Positions 54,356 to 63,644 of a stretch of DNA of 64,000 nucleotides are shown here, one piece after another. Under the pieces are notes generated by a model. The model was not told the origin of the DNA and ran no database searches. It was given only the letters and a program-made list of their open reading frames with translations. Origin of the DNA: Rhodothermia bacterium (GTDB taxonomy: Bacteria > Bacteroidota > Rhodothermia > Balneolales > Balneolaceae). Position numbers and translations under genes: made by a program. Every line of letters begins with the position of its first letter. Within the stretch, counting starts at the first letter, position 1. The DNA is taken from positions 372,001 to 436,000 of the forward strand of contig JAUICM010000001.1 of assembly GCA_030427885.1 (NCBI GenBank), written 5' to 3'.

Positions 54356-56278
54356 TTACTTAAGAATTAATTTTGCTGCCCAATCTTTGGAGGATTGCTT
54401 TGATCCTCCCGGAAATGAAGGGAGTTGTAAGGTTCCGGAATCATCAGCTCTGAGGATAATCGGATCATGCCATTCTCCGGTTTCAGTATCAAACCAAACA
54501 AGCTCATACTCTTTTTCAGGACTGAAATTATTAAGGACAGGGAGCACTGATTTATTCTCAAAATAGAGCAGTGCCAATTTTTTGTCGGAGGTACGCATCA
54601 TATAGTTCCAACCATCCAGACCATTTGGCGGAGCATCCGGAGCTTTATTTGGAATCACATCAGTTCTGGCTAAAGTGAGTTCCTGATATTTATCACCCTC
54701 TGATAACATGAAATTCTCAAGATGTTGCATGTAGTTTGCTGATCGGTATTTCATTGCTTCCCAGATATGAGGCCGTGCACCTTCAGGTTCTCCGGTCGTG
54801 GTGATATCGTAAGAGGCTGTTCCATGCACATGTCCTGAAAGTCCACCCGAAAGCACCGAGCCATACATTTGTGCACGGGAAAAGTAATTGTCCCTGTCAG
54901 AGTTGGCTGGTGGTTCCTCACCAGCCGGTTTATTAATTTCGTGTAGCCATCCGGTGTAATAAGGTTCAAAGTTGATTGCAGGAAAGGGAGGTTCCAGATT
55001 GAAAATAATCTCAAGAGAGTCTGCAACTCTGTGATCTCTTGGTTTGTTACCAACGCTGTGCATGTTCAACCAGGGGACATCTTTATCGTGGCCAAATACG
55101 GAGTATGTAGAACTGCTTATCAATACAGTAACAGGCTGGCCAAAAGGCATTGGTCCGTATTTCTCAAGATGATAGCTCAGGGCTTCATTAAACTGATCTT
55201 CGGTAAGGCTGAAATCCTCGGGGATCCAATCCAAATGAATGCCGCTGAATATGAAGTTATGTGCCCCATATCTTGATATCAGATATTGAACGAATCGCGA
55301 GAAGCTCTCATTAAAGTCAAAATAAGCATTCCAGGAAGGCCCCACATCACGACGAACAGTTTCAAGTAACGGCACAAAACCTTGTTCAGCCAGATAGTCC
55401 ATCTTTTTATCCAGACTTTTGAAGTACCCGGGATTGATCCTGTTGAAATCAGAAACTCCCGGATGCTCTTCTGACATCTCAAAAGGCAGTCTACCGTATT
55501 CATCGCGCATATTTTTAGAGGTGAAACTTCCCCAATAACTCAATCCACCGGAGGCGTCAAAACCTTTTGCATCAGAGACATCGTAACCAAACTTTTCCCA
55601 GGCGTTTCTTAAAAATATTCCGTTCGAATCAGCAAAAGTACTGGGGTTGATGTCGGAATCCCAGTTTGGAAATGCAGCGATCATGCTTACCGAATTAAAA
55701 CCCTGTCTTTTTCTGTATATCACGGCGTCTTCAAAGCCAATTCCCGGGCCGGGCTCATATCCTTCTGGCGGTTCAGCTCCTCTGAATGGAAGTCGCCAGG
55801 TTGCGCCAGCCAGCCATGTATCGCCCACCATAAAGAACGGGGTTCCATCGGCATATTCCAGGGCATGACCGTTCCCGGTTGCTCTGATAAATCCTCGTCG
55901 GGTTGGATTTTCCTTTTTTTGAACTTCACTCCATTCAGAAGCGGTAAACGTTCCCTGATGGCCATTTAAACCTGAATCACCGGGTTGGTCAGAACCACTG
56001 GTCCAGCTCCATTTCCCCGGTTTAGTTGCTGTAAAACGAACCTTGAATTGATTGTCTCCATCCCAGAAACCATAAATTCTTTTAGAGAAACCGGGACCTT
56101 TAAGATCTATCCAGTTTAGTACTTCTGTGTAAGGATTATCGTACTTACCCGTCGCGGTAAAAGTAACTTCCTGCTGTTCCCAGATTTTGATTTGTTCCTG
56201 TGCTCGTAGATTGGAGAGCAGGATCAGCGTAACTGATAATGATAAAAACAGGTTTTTGATAAAAGGCTGTGATTTCAT
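54356..56278 (-). CDS. DUF5060/DUF4038 glycoside-hydrolase-like protein
   Basis: 640 aa. Signal peptide ending near LLSNLRAQ, a DUF5060 Ig-like domain (about 25-110), a DUF4038 TIM-barrel domain (about 115-530; FFMVGDTWLAGATW, GFNSVSMIAAFPNWD, NFEPYYTGW) of the apiosidase-like GH140-related group, and a C-terminal domain of the collagen-binding type (LLYFENKSVLPV; ELVWFDTETGEW). Probably a secreted glycosidase. The catalytic residues are not certain from sequence alone. Confidence 0.85.
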   Translation of the reverse strand: MKSQPFIKNLFLSLSVTLILLSNLRAQEQIKIWEQQEVTFTATGKYDNPYTEVLNWIDLKGPGFSKRIYGFWDGDNQFKVRFTATKPGKWSWTSGSDQPGDSGLNGHQGTFTASEWSEVQKKENPTRRGFIRATGNGHALEYADGTPFFMVGDTWLAGATWRLPFRGAEPPEGYEPGPGIGFEDAVIYRKRQGFNSVSMIAAFPNWDSDINPSTFADSNGIFLRNAWEKFGYDVSDAKGFDASGGLSYWGSFTSKNMRDEYGRLPFEMSEEHPGVSDFNRINPGYFKSLDKKMDYLAEQGFVPLLETVRRDVGPSWNAYFDFNESFSRFVQYLISRYGAHNFIFSGIHLDWIPEDFSLTEDQFNEALSYHLEKYGPMPFGQPVTVLISSSTYSVFGHDKDVPWLNMHSVGNKPRDHRVADSLEIIFNLEPPFPAINFEPYYTGWLHEINKPAGEEPPANSDRDNYFSRAQMYGSVLSGGLSGHVHGTASYDITTTGEPEGARPHIWEAMKYRSANYMQHLENFMLSEGDKYQELTLARTDVIPNKAPDAPPNGLDGWNYMMRTSDKKLALLYFENKSVLPVLNNFSPEKEYELVWFDTETGEWHDPIILRADDSGTLQLPSFPGGSKQSSKDWAAKLILK

Positions 56279-56336
56279 AACTCAAATTCTGAAAGTAGAG
56301 GACTTCAGTTAGTTGAAGGTTTTTAGATTCAGGTTA

Positions 56337-57323
56337 TCAGACAGACTCATAAGTGGCAATGATCTTATCCATCATAGCATTGGTTTTTGGGTTGACCACC
56401 ATTCGATTTTGATCCGCCTCAAACCAAGCTAATGTTCGTTTAATACCTTCCGAAAATGGAATAGTCGCCGTGAAGCCGGGGACAAGACTTTTGATCTTTG
56501 AATTATCAAAAACGGCACAATGCGATTTATCACCCCATAGTCCGTCTTTTTCGCCGGGAGCGACCTTGGTTATGAAATCGGAAGTAATATGTATTGCATT
56601 AAGTTCAGCTCCAGCGGCATTGGCTACAGATTCGTAGATCTGATTCCAGGTTAAGACTTCATCAGAGGTGATATGTATCGGGTGACCAATAGAACGTTGA
56701 TTTCCAAGTAAGCCATTAAATCCTTTAGCAAAGTCTTCGGCATGGGTGAGGGTCCAGAGGGAAGTGCCATCACCGTGAATAATCACTTTCTGACCTTTCT
56801 TCATTCGGTCAATGATAGTGTATTCGGTCCATCCGCCAATAGCTACAGGAATAGTGGTGTCATAAGTATGTGAAGGGCGGACGATAGTAACCGGAAAACC
56901 TTCCTGCTGGTAGGCCTTTACTAACACTTCTTCACATTCGATCTTATCACGTGAGTATTGCCAGAAAGGATTGCTAAGCGGAGTTGATTCGGTAATGACC
57001 GGAAAACTGGGTGGTTTTTGATATACTGATGCAGAACTGATGAATATGTATTGCCTGGTCTTACCTCTGAATAATTCCAGGTCGTTCTTCACATGTTCAG
57101 GAATGAATGCGATCCAGTTTACTACCACATCCCAGGTGTGATCATTAAGGATTTCTTTAACTGATTCTGTATCGTATATATTTCCTGTAATGGTCTTGGC
57201 ACCAGGGATTTCAACTTTTCGTTCACCTCTGTTTAACAAGTAAAGATCTATCCCCTGACTTACAGCAAGCTTACTTACACTTGTACTTATATTTCCTGTT
57301 CCACCAATAAATAATACTTTCAT
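56337..57323 (-). CDS. NAD-dependent epimerase/dehydratase family protein
   Basis: 328 aa extended short-chain dehydrogenase. NAD motif FIGGTGNISTSVSKLA at the N-terminus and the catalytic YxxxK in WQYSRDKIECE near residue 125; VTIVRPSHTY follows. Substrate is unknown, perhaps a nucleotide sugar or isoflavone-reductase-like compound. No signal peptide, so cytosolic. Confidence 0.88.
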   Translation of the reverse strand: MKVLFIGGTGNISTSVSKLAVSQGIDLYLLNRGERKVEIPGAKTITGNIYDTESVKEILNDHTWDVVVNWIAFIPEHVKNDLELFRGKTRQYIFISSASVYQKPPSFPVITESTPLSNPFWQYSRDKIECEEVLVKAYQQEGFPVTIVRPSHTYDTTIPVAIGGWTEYTIIDRMKKGQKVIIHGDGTSLWTLTHAEDFAKGFNGLLGNQRSIGHPIHITSDEVLTWNQIYESVANAAGAELNAIHITSDFITKVAPGEKDGLWGDKSHCAVFDNSKIKSLVPGFTATIPFSEGIKRTLAWFEADQNRMVVNPKTNAMMDKIIATYESV

Positions 57324-57343
57324 TCCTGCAACTATTCTTTATG

Positions 57344-58498
57344 TTAATTGATCAATTCTGAGAAAGGTATATCTAGTTTTTCGGCATACTTTTCAAACAT
57401 GTTCTTTTTGTAAGGAAGCAGGTTTTTGAAATTGCCATCCATGATCTCCCGCATGAAGCGATTTCCCAGGATATAGGTCTTGGTATGTTCTCCATATTCC
57501 TTTTCGATCTGATCCTGAATGGGCTTGAAGATGGTTTTCTTAAGCTTTTTAAACCGCTGCTCTTCCGCTTTATAATGCTGATATTCTTCCTTACTGAGGG
57601 TCAGTGCCGCTTTTTTAATGCGCGATAGATTGGATTCAGTTGCTTCTGATACTGCGTTATCCAGAACGGAAGATACTTTTGCAATAAAGGCATCAGACTT
57701 AAGCTTCTTATGATTTGAAGGAATACTTTTCCAATTGCGAATCTTTTTTGGATCTGATGCTATTGTTTTGAGGTAATTCTTATCTATCAAATGGTAGGTA
57801 GGGCGATTCATATCTTCAGCGATCTCTTCCCTGAGCTCCATAAGTTTTGAAAACACATGCCACTCAAATACCGACATGTCTCCTTTATCTTTTTCCTTTA
57901 AAAACTCATTGTGGTCTAAGTCTTCATAATTTTCAGATGCAAATAAATCATTTTCCTGTTGAATCCAGTCTGAGACACCTTTCTGCCGGGCCTGTTCTGA
58001 GAGAACTGTTTTAAGATCGTGGAGGTAGAGGACATCTTCAGCTGCATAATTCTTCTGATCTTCGGTAAGTGGCCGCTTGAACCAGTTACTTTGTTGTGAG
58101 GACTTTCCGGTCTCAACAGAAATCACCTCAGATAATAGATTGGTAAGTGATTGCGGTGGATAATTCAACAGGGAAGAGGCAATACTAAGATCATAGATAT
58201 TCTTTGGAAAACAACCCATTGAGTGCAATAAACGAATGTCTTCCCCAAAAGAAAAAACCACTTTACACACCTTAGTACTTTCCAGGACAGGGTAGATAAG
58301 GCTAATATCAATGCCATCCGAAAGAGGATCGATCAGATAGCATTGTTCACCATCAAAGATCTGCATCAGGCATAAATTGAATCCGTAGTGATATCTGTTT
58401 TTATCAAACTCAAGATCAACGGCAATTTCTTTTTTCTGGGATAGGGAAGAGTTAAGATCTGATAATGCCTGCGAAGTTGAAATGTAAGTAATAGCCAC
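57344..58498 (-). CDS. rnd: ribonuclease D
   Basis: 384 aa 3'-5' exoribonuclease of tRNA maturation. DEDD catalytic residues: D28 and E30 in AVDLEFDKN, Exo II in VCKVVFSFGEDIRLL, Exo III in YAAEDVLYLHDL. An HRDC domain follows (FSKLMELREEIAEDMNRP). Full length. The next gene upstream on this strand ends 53 bases away. Confidence 0.93.
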   Translation of the reverse strand: MAITYISTSQALSDLNSSLSQKKEIAVDLEFDKNRYHYGFNLCLMQIFDGEQCYLIDPLSDGIDISLIYPVLESTKVCKVVFSFGEDIRLLHSMGCFPKNIYDLSIASSLLNYPPQSLTNLLSEVISVETGKSSQQSNWFKRPLTEDQKNYAAEDVLYLHDLKTVLSEQARQKGVSDWIQQENDLFASENYEDLDHNEFLKEKDKGDMSVFEWHVFSKLMELREEIAEDMNRPTYHLIDKNYLKTIASDPKKIRNWKSIPSNHKKLKSDAFIAKVSSVLDNAVSEATESNLSRIKKAALTLSKEEYQHYKAEEQRFKKLKKTIFKPIQDQIEKEYGEHTKTYILGNRFMREIMDGNFKNLLPYKKNMFEKYAEKLDIPFSELIN

Positions 58499-58551
58499 TG
58501 ATAATTATTTCTGAGTTCTGAAGAACGGTTGTAGTATACAATTTTCCATTC

Positions 58552-59076
58552 TTATTTATTTCCCTCAAAAACGAAAGTAAATCGTAAGCCATAGGTACTA
58601 ACACGGGGATTTAAATTAAAGAAAGCGTCCAGTCCCAGACCTGTTTCTTTGAAAGGCGTGGCAATTAGTTGAGCATTGCCCACTATGCCAGTTGAGATAA
58701 AATTTGAAAAATTAGTGTCCTCTACCCAGCCCCAAACTAAACCAGGACCAGCAGACAATGAAATTCTTCCTATCCTGTTAACAATAGAAAATCCTCTTCC
58801 GTAATTTAATACATATATACTTTTGCGTTTAGAACAAGAGTCGGTACAAAAATCATAGCTCCCCTGAAATCCCAGTTGCCAGAAAAGTTTATCTCCAAAG
58901 TTTGCACTTGCTGTAACGCCAATATCAAATTCATCATCAAAGCCAAAACCGATCGACATCCAGCCACTGTCACAGGAAGAACTGGTCAAAAGATCATCAC
59001 ATGGTAAAGCTCTTGATTGAGCATTTGAAAGCATGGGGATAAATGAAAGAAATAGAATGATAGACCATTTATTCAT
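58552..59076 (-). CDS. small outer-membrane beta-barrel protein
   Basis: 174 aa. Signal peptide MNKWSIILFLSFIPMLSNAQ. Alternating hydrophobic strands and a C-terminal YGLRFTFVF-type end suggest an 8-stranded barrel. CDDLLTSSSCDSGW and YDFCTDSCSKRK provide two cysteine pairs, probably disulfides. Lies 16 bases after the aldo/keto reductase. Function unknown. Confidence 0.68.
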   Translation of the reverse strand: MNKWSIILFLSFIPMLSNAQSRALPCDDLLTSSSCDSGWMSIGFGFDDEFDIGVTASANFGDKLFWQLGFQGSYDFCTDSCSKRKSIYVLNYGRGFSIVNRIGRISLSAGPGLVWGWVEDTNFSNFISTGIVGNAQLIATPFKETGLGLDAFFNLNPRVSTYGLRFTFVFEGNK

Positions 59077-59092
59077 AACCTAACCGGCTGAT

Positions 59093-59974
59093 TTACCGAT
59101 GGTTAGTATAGTGATTATTTCTTAAAAATTGTCCCAATTCTTCCAGGTGAGTATTTGAAATATTATAAGTGTCCGCTCTGATTATCTCATCAAGTTGGTT
59201 TTTAGTTCTGATTCCGGTAACTGCTGAAGTTAATGCTGTATTATTCAGAACAAATTGGATGGAAGCAGCTAAAGGATTCCCGGTTTTGTTGAGCTCTTTC
59301 TTCAACTCAGTGACTTCGCTTTCAGAGTAGCCCAAATACTCTCTTGATGGTTTATCGATCAGGATTCCTTTCGCAAGACTGCCTCTTGCCAGTATACCGA
59401 TCTGATTTTCTTTCAGTAGTTCCAGACATTCTTCCTCGGGACGTCGGTCCAGTAAACTGTATTGCATCATTACACTATCCAAATTAGAACGATTAACCCA
59501 CTCACGAATAACATTTGGTCGGATAGAAGAGATACCGTAGGCCCGGATCTTTCCCTGTTGTTTTAAAAGCTCGAATGCCTCTATGGTTTCATCAATAGGA
59601 TCTTCGATCGTTCCGCCATGCAGCTGATAAAGATCTATGTAATCAGTTTGAAGGCGACCCAGGCTTTTATCTACTGCCTTAAGAATATATTCTTTAGTGG
59701 GATTCCAATCCCAGCCCGATCCATCTTCTTTCCATTGATTTCCAACTTTAGTGGCAAGTACGATTTCTTTTCTGAATGGTTTTACAGCTTTTCCAACTGA
59801 TTCTTCATTCCATCCTTTATCGTAGAGGTCGGCAGTATCAAAAAAGTTGATCCCTGAATCATAGGCCTGTCGTATGAGTTCAGAGTTTACTGCCTGATCC
59901 ATCCCAAGCGACATACAACCAAAGCTGATCTCACTTATCTCTAACGATGATTTGCCCAGGGTTCTGTAATTCAT
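59093..59974 (-). CDS. aldo/keto reductase
   Basis: 293 aa NADPH-dependent (beta/alpha)8 reductase. Catalytic tetrad: Asp and Tyr in FDTADLYDKG, Lys in LATKVGN, His in LYQLHGGTIED. The NADPH part shows RGSLAKGIL and SAVTGIRTKNQL. Substrate unknown. Its ATG overlaps the TGA of the small upstream YqaE gene (ATGA). Confidence 0.93.
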   Translation of the reverse strand: MNYRTLGKSSLEISEISFGCMSLGMDQAVNSELIRQAYDSGINFFDTADLYDKGWNEESVGKAVKPFRKEIVLATKVGNQWKEDGSGWDWNPTKEYILKAVDKSLGRLQTDYIDLYQLHGGTIEDPIDETIEAFELLKQQGKIRAYGISSIRPNVIREWVNRSNLDSVMMQYSLLDRRPEEECLELLKENQIGILARGSLAKGILIDKPSREYLGYSESEVTELKKELNKTGNPLAASIQFVLNNTALTSAVTGIRTKNQLDEIIRADTYNISNTHLEELGQFLRNNHYTNHR

Positions 59975-60135
59975 TTATCATGTTTTGCAATGATCCATAC
60001 TGCATGGATTATACCGGGAAGATATCCTAAAATGGTAAGCAGGATGTTAAGCCAGAAGGCTCCCCGAATACCTACCGTAAGAAATACTCCAACGGGAGGA
60101 AGGAAAATAGCGAATAGTAATCTGATAATGCTCAT
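59971..60135 (-). CDS. YqaE/Pmp3-family small membrane protein
   Basis: 54 aa, too short for most gene callers. Begins MSIIRLLFAIFLPPVGVFL and continues GAFWLNILLTILGYLPGII to HAVWIIAKHDK: two membrane helices with the conserved PPVGVF and LGYLPGIIHA motifs of the Pmp3/YqaE family, which is linked to membrane potential and stress tolerance. Translation coupling to the aldo/keto reductase through a shared ATGA suggests one transcript. Confidence 0.92.
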   Translation of the reverse strand: MSIIRLLFAIFLPPVGVFLTVGIRGAFWLNILLTILGYLPGIIHAVWIIAKHDK

Positions 60136-60202
60136 GATTGAAGATAGTTGTTATGGTTAACAAGATCAGGCTACGACTACAATTGGCAATGGATTTGTTG
60201 AT

Positions 60203-60607
60203 CTAGAAATTATTGTCAATAGATAAGGCTTCAAACAGGTAAGACCGAAGTATTGACGAGTCTAAATCCTCCAAAGAATAGTAGGTTTTAGAGTACACCT
60301 GTTTTCTGGTTCCTTTTTCGAGGTAGTTCAGGTCATCATTGAGCAGATATCCGGAAGTAAATCCAAACTGAACTCCATTCACTGGAACATTTCCCCACGG
60401 AACAGATGCAGGCCAGATAAAACAAATACGACGTTTTCGGGAGAAAAAGGGGACGTTATAGGAGAGTTTTTCTTTTATATCAGGAATGCTTTCATAAACG
60501 ATTCGTCTTAATTCTTCCACGATCTCTAATTCTGATTCCGGAAGATGATCCAGAAAGTTGCCAATGGAGCTAAATTTTATTGGTTGGAATTTGTTCATTT
60601 CAAACAC
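60203..60607 (-). CDS. DUF1801-domain protein (copy A)
   Basis: 134 aa YdhG/DUF1801 fold. SELEIVEELRRIVYESIPDIKEKLSYNVPFF and the RICFIWPAS and VQFGFTSGYLL strands fit the family. Function unknown. Overlaps the end of rlmG by 13 bases and is paralogous to the DUF1801 gene on the other side of rlmG. Confidence 0.82.
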   Translation of the reverse strand: MFEMNKFQPIKFSSIGNFLDHLPESELEIVEELRRIVYESIPDIKEKLSYNVPFFSRKRRICFIWPASVPWGNVPVNGVQFGFTSGYLLNDDLNYLEKGTRKQVYSKTYYSLEDLDSSILRSYLFEALSIDNNF

Positions 60608-61689
60608 TCATAAATTATAAACTTCCTGTTTTCAGCTAAAACACTAACTTGCCCGAACGTAGGGATAAGGTGTGTTTTATAATTCAAATGCTTATTAGCT
60701 ACCAAAGTGAATTTTCCACCCGGTTTCAATGATTTGTGAACCTCCTTAAATAGTTTTAACGACACTTCAATATTGGTCTCGTGTCCAAAATGGAATGGAG
60801 GGTTTGAAATAATTAAATCGAAATCCTGCTGATCCAGCTCGCTTATTGAATCGCAATAATGAAAATTAGCTTTCTCAGAGTTCAGATTTAGTTTTGATGA
60901 TTCCACGGCAAGGAAGGAATCATCCATCAGGTGTATCTCTGCTTCAGGGTTTAGTATCGATGCGGTAAGGGCAAGGATTCCATTCCCGGATGCAAGGTCG
61001 AGGATCTTATGTTCTGTTCCGGAAAGTTTCAAATGATCGATCAAAAAAAGAGTAGCCGGATCTATTCTGGCTGACGAAAACACACCCGGGTATTGTTGCA
61101 GTGATACTTTTCCTGTTTTAGGATGATCAAATTCTATGGTCTTCAAACCTGGGGTTGTTTCAACATCTTTGGGCTCTTTAAGGACAAGTAATCTCGATTT
61201 CTTCCATGCCTTACTTTGCTCTACATTATCAAAATAGCGTTCAGCAATATTGATCAGTTTAGGATTGAAATGACGGGTCATGAATCCACACAAAACAGTT
61301 CCATCAGTATTCAGACTTGCATTAATTTGCCGAAGGTGTAACTCGAAAAGTGCTTTTGATTTCGGGATCTTGATCAGCCCAAGATCGAATTTCCCGGGAA
61401 GACCCATCAGTGGATCAAAGTTCCGTTTTTTATCCAGGGTTATTGAATTCAATGCAGAATTCAACTCAAGGGCTTTCTCCTGACTTTTGTAGCTGATCAC
61501 CGAGCTTGTATCATATTCTGAAAGGGTACAGGTCAGATATCCGAAGCGGTCGTTGATGATAGCAATCTTGAGGTCTTTAAGATGTTCCTCAGCAAGATGT
61601 TTCAGCAGGTGTTCGTCGGCTGCATTCCAGGCCTGAAGAGATACATTCCGGGTAGCAGGATATCGTTCAAACTTTAAAGTTTCTTTCAA
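60595..61689 (-). CDS. rlmG: 23S rRNA (guanine-1835-N2)-methyltransferase-like protein
   Basis: 364 aa. The N-terminal FERYPATRNVSLQAWNAADE and the C-terminal NPPFHFGHETN plus KFTLVANKHLNYK and KFIIYECLK match E. coli RlmG, which methylates G1835 of 23S rRNA; RsmC is the other possibility. Motif I is LDLASGNGILALTA. The N-terminal half is the inactive duplicated methyltransferase domain. It lies between two DUF1801 genes. Confidence 0.85.
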   Translation of the reverse strand: MKETLKFERYPATRNVSLQAWNAADEHLLKHLAEEHLKDLKIAIINDRFGYLTCTLSEYDTSSVISYKSQEKALELNSALNSITLDKKRNFDPLMGLPGKFDLGLIKIPKSKALFELHLRQINASLNTDGTVLCGFMTRHFNPKLINIAERYFDNVEQSKAWKKSRLLVLKEPKDVETTPGLKTIEFDHPKTGKVSLQQYPGVFSSARIDPATLFLIDHLKLSGTEHKILDLASGNGILALTASILNPEAEIHLMDDSFLAVESSKLNLNSEKANFHYCDSISELDQQDFDLIISNPPFHFGHETNIEVSLKLFKEVHKSLKPGGKFTLVANKHLNYKTHLIPTFGQVSVLAENRKFIIYECLK

Positions 61690-61690
61690 T

Positions 61691-62044
61691 TTATATGGGG
61701 CTATATAGAGGTAATTGCAAATCTAAGATCTCATAGATGAGTGAAACCGGTATATCAGCATTCGGATCTATGGGCAGAGTTTTCATTCGCTTACGGGTTC
61801 CTGAAATAAGTAATGGATGGTCGATCTTGTTCCCCTCAACTATAAGTATGTAAGGATTGCCCGTTTCTTTTTCGTACCAGAGATAGCAAAAGTGTTTTTT
61901 AATATAGGTAAAACATGGCATACCATATTTCATTGTTTCAGAAAGATGTTCATCATAGTCGAGAATAATTTCTCGTAACGCATAAAAACAACTTCTGTTG
62001 GGCTCAGACTGTGAGGAATAAAAATCTTCTGCGGTTTTGGACAT
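61691..62044 (-). CDS. DUF1801-domain protein (copy B)
   Basis: 117 aa. AEDFYSSQSEPNRSCFYALREIIL, MKYGMPCFTYIKKHFCYLWYEK and KIDHPLLISGTRKRMK mark the DUF1801/YdhG-like fold. First gene of the DUF1801-rlmG-DUF1801 unit; one base separates it from rlmG. It is separated from dps by a terminator. Confidence 0.85.
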   Translation of the reverse strand: MSKTAEDFYSSQSEPNRSCFYALREIILDYDEHLSETMKYGMPCFTYIKKHFCYLWYEKETGNPYILIVEGNKIDHPLLISGTRKRMKTLPIDPNADIPVSLIYEILDLQLPLYSPI

Positions 62045-62049
62045 GTCTT

Positions 62050-62088
62050 AAAAATAAAAAATCCCGCCATCCAAAAGGAAGCGGGATT
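62050..62088 (-). terminator. rho-independent terminator of dps
   Basis: On the minus strand AATCCCGC and GCGGGATT form an 8-pair stem, followed by TTTTTTATTTTT. It lies 22 bases after the dps stop. Confidence 0.92.
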
Positions 62089-62109
62089 CGATCTTATTGG
62101 AAAAACAGA

Positions 62110-62616
62110 TCAGATATCAGGTTCTTTTAGAAAAGCAGAATACATCCATACCATTTTTTCCTGTTCACGAATATAATCACTCATTAAAGCGTTAGTTCCT
62201 TCATCGTCAATAAGGTCTGAGAGATTCAGGATCGTACGTTGTTTGCTCAGAAGGATCTTTAATGCACTCAGTATATCTTCCACACACCGGGTTCCTTCTT
62301 TGATCTCAAAACTTTCCGGAACTTCTGAATCGGAAAGGTATTTTGTGAAGTTATGATCCGGATTAAATCCAAGTGTAAGAATTCGTTCTGCGATCTCGTC
62401 AATTTTTATAAAGAGATCTTCATACAATTCTTCAAACTTCTCGTGTAGTGTAAAGAATTTATCTCCTTCAACATTCCAGTGGTATCCTCTCACATTTTGA
62501 TAAAACACGGAATAATTGGCCAGAAGATTATTCAGATGTTGAGCAAGTTCTTCTGTTTTCTCAACGTCTAATCCAATTCCATTCAGTTGTTCAATTTCTA
62601 ATTCAGCAGTACTCAT
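62110..62616 (-). CDS. dps: Dps-family ferritin-like DNA-protection protein
   Basis: 168 aa from ATG 62616 (a longer frame to 62655 lacks family-like sequence). Ferritin-like four-helix bundle with the Dps intersubunit ferroxidase site: GYHWNVEGDKFFTLHEKFEELYEDL region supplying His, Asp and Glu. It oxidises and stores iron and shields DNA in starvation and oxidative stress. A strong terminator follows. Confidence 0.93.
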   Translation of the reverse strand: MSTAELEIEQLNGIGLDVEKTEELAQHLNNLLANYSVFYQNVRGYHWNVEGDKFFTLHEKFEELYEDLFIKIDEIAERILTLGFNPDHNFTKYLSDSEVPESFEIKEGTRCVEDILSALKILLSKQRTILNLSDLIDDEGTNALMSDYIREQEKMVWMYSAFLKEPDI

Positions 62617-62721
62617 AATCTTTCTTTTTATTTTAAGTTCATTTAGTACTATCAACTGAATGTGAAGGAGAAATGTTCAGGTTTTTAACATTGCTTTAGT
62701 TTATAAACCCGATAAGCTGAA

Positions 62722-63636
62722 TCAATTCTCTGCTTTATTGATGGATAGAAACCAGTTATACAGGTCATCTCCGGCATACACTCTTTTCCAGGTATCGTGG
62801 GCCATATCTTCATGAACTGTAAACCGTACCTGTTTATGTCCCATACTTTCAAGAAGATTAAGGCCGTGGTAAAAGTATTTCTTTTCAACCGAAGTATCTT
62901 TACCTCCTGCAAACGCCCAGACCGGAATCTTGTGTTTTGCAATGGGCCCCATAAGGGAAGGATGTCCCCAGCCGACCACTGGGCTAATAGCGGTAAATCG
63001 GTCAGGATAATGACTTGCCATGAACCAGGTACCAAACCCTCCATAACTTAAACCGGTGAGAAACACCCGGCCATCAGTTTGGTAATGCTCATCCACATAG
63101 TCGAGCATCCCGATCAGATCATGTTGCACGCGATCCCAACCATATTGGCTCAAAGGCAGGCTTCCTGTAAACTCAGTAACAGCTGCTTCGCCATGCATCG
63201 GTGGTCCCGGATAATCGGGCTCACGTGGGGGTGTACCAATATCCAGTCGTTTGGGTACTTTCGTAATGTCTCTGTCTGTAAGGTAGTCTATCCCAACCGT
63301 ATCGAGACCAAACATTTGAAGTTGTGGAACGATCATGATGAAGGGGAGTTCTTTGCGTTGTGTCCACGCCTCAAAGAGAGGGCCATGTTTTAATACAAAA
63401 TCGAGTTCGTCTTTGCCATTGCCACGTTCTCCGTTTCCATGCAAGAACATAATAACGGGCCATTTTTTTCCTGGATAGGTGTCGTAGTTCACCGGGAGAT
63501 ATACATAGTAATCTCGTTCTAAACTATCGACTTCACTTACATATGAAACTCTTTCAAGCCGATCCGGTGTACAACCTAAACCGACCAGAACGATCATCAA
63601 TAAAAGGGATGACCGGGTTAATAATTCCGCTTTCAT
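62722..63636 (-). CDS. lipoprotein esterase of the dienelactone hydrolase/PHB depolymerase type
   Basis: 304 aa. Lipobox in VGLGC (C22), so membrane-anchored outside the cytoplasm. Alpha/beta hydrolase with VIMFLHGNGERGNG (oxyanion), nucleophile Ser in TGLSYGGFGTWFMA, Asp in VWAFAGGKDTSV and His in HEDMAHDTW. Acts on esters or peptides; substrate unknown. Eight bases after the VOC gene. Confidence 0.88.
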   Translation of the reverse strand: MKAELLTRSSLLLMIVLVGLGCTPDRLERVSYVSEVDSLERDYYVYLPVNYDTYPGKKWPVIMFLHGNGERGNGKDELDFVLKHGPLFEAWTQRKELPFIMIVPQLQMFGLDTVGIDYLTDRDITKVPKRLDIGTPPREPDYPGPPMHGEAAVTEFTGSLPLSQYGWDRVQHDLIGMLDYVDEHYQTDGRVFLTGLSYGGFGTWFMASHYPDRFTAISPVVGWGHPSLMGPIAKHKIPVWAFAGGKDTSVEKKYFYHGLNLLESMGHKQVRFTVHEDMAHDTWKRVYAGDDLYNWFLSINKAEN

Positions 63637-63644
63637 AAGAACTC

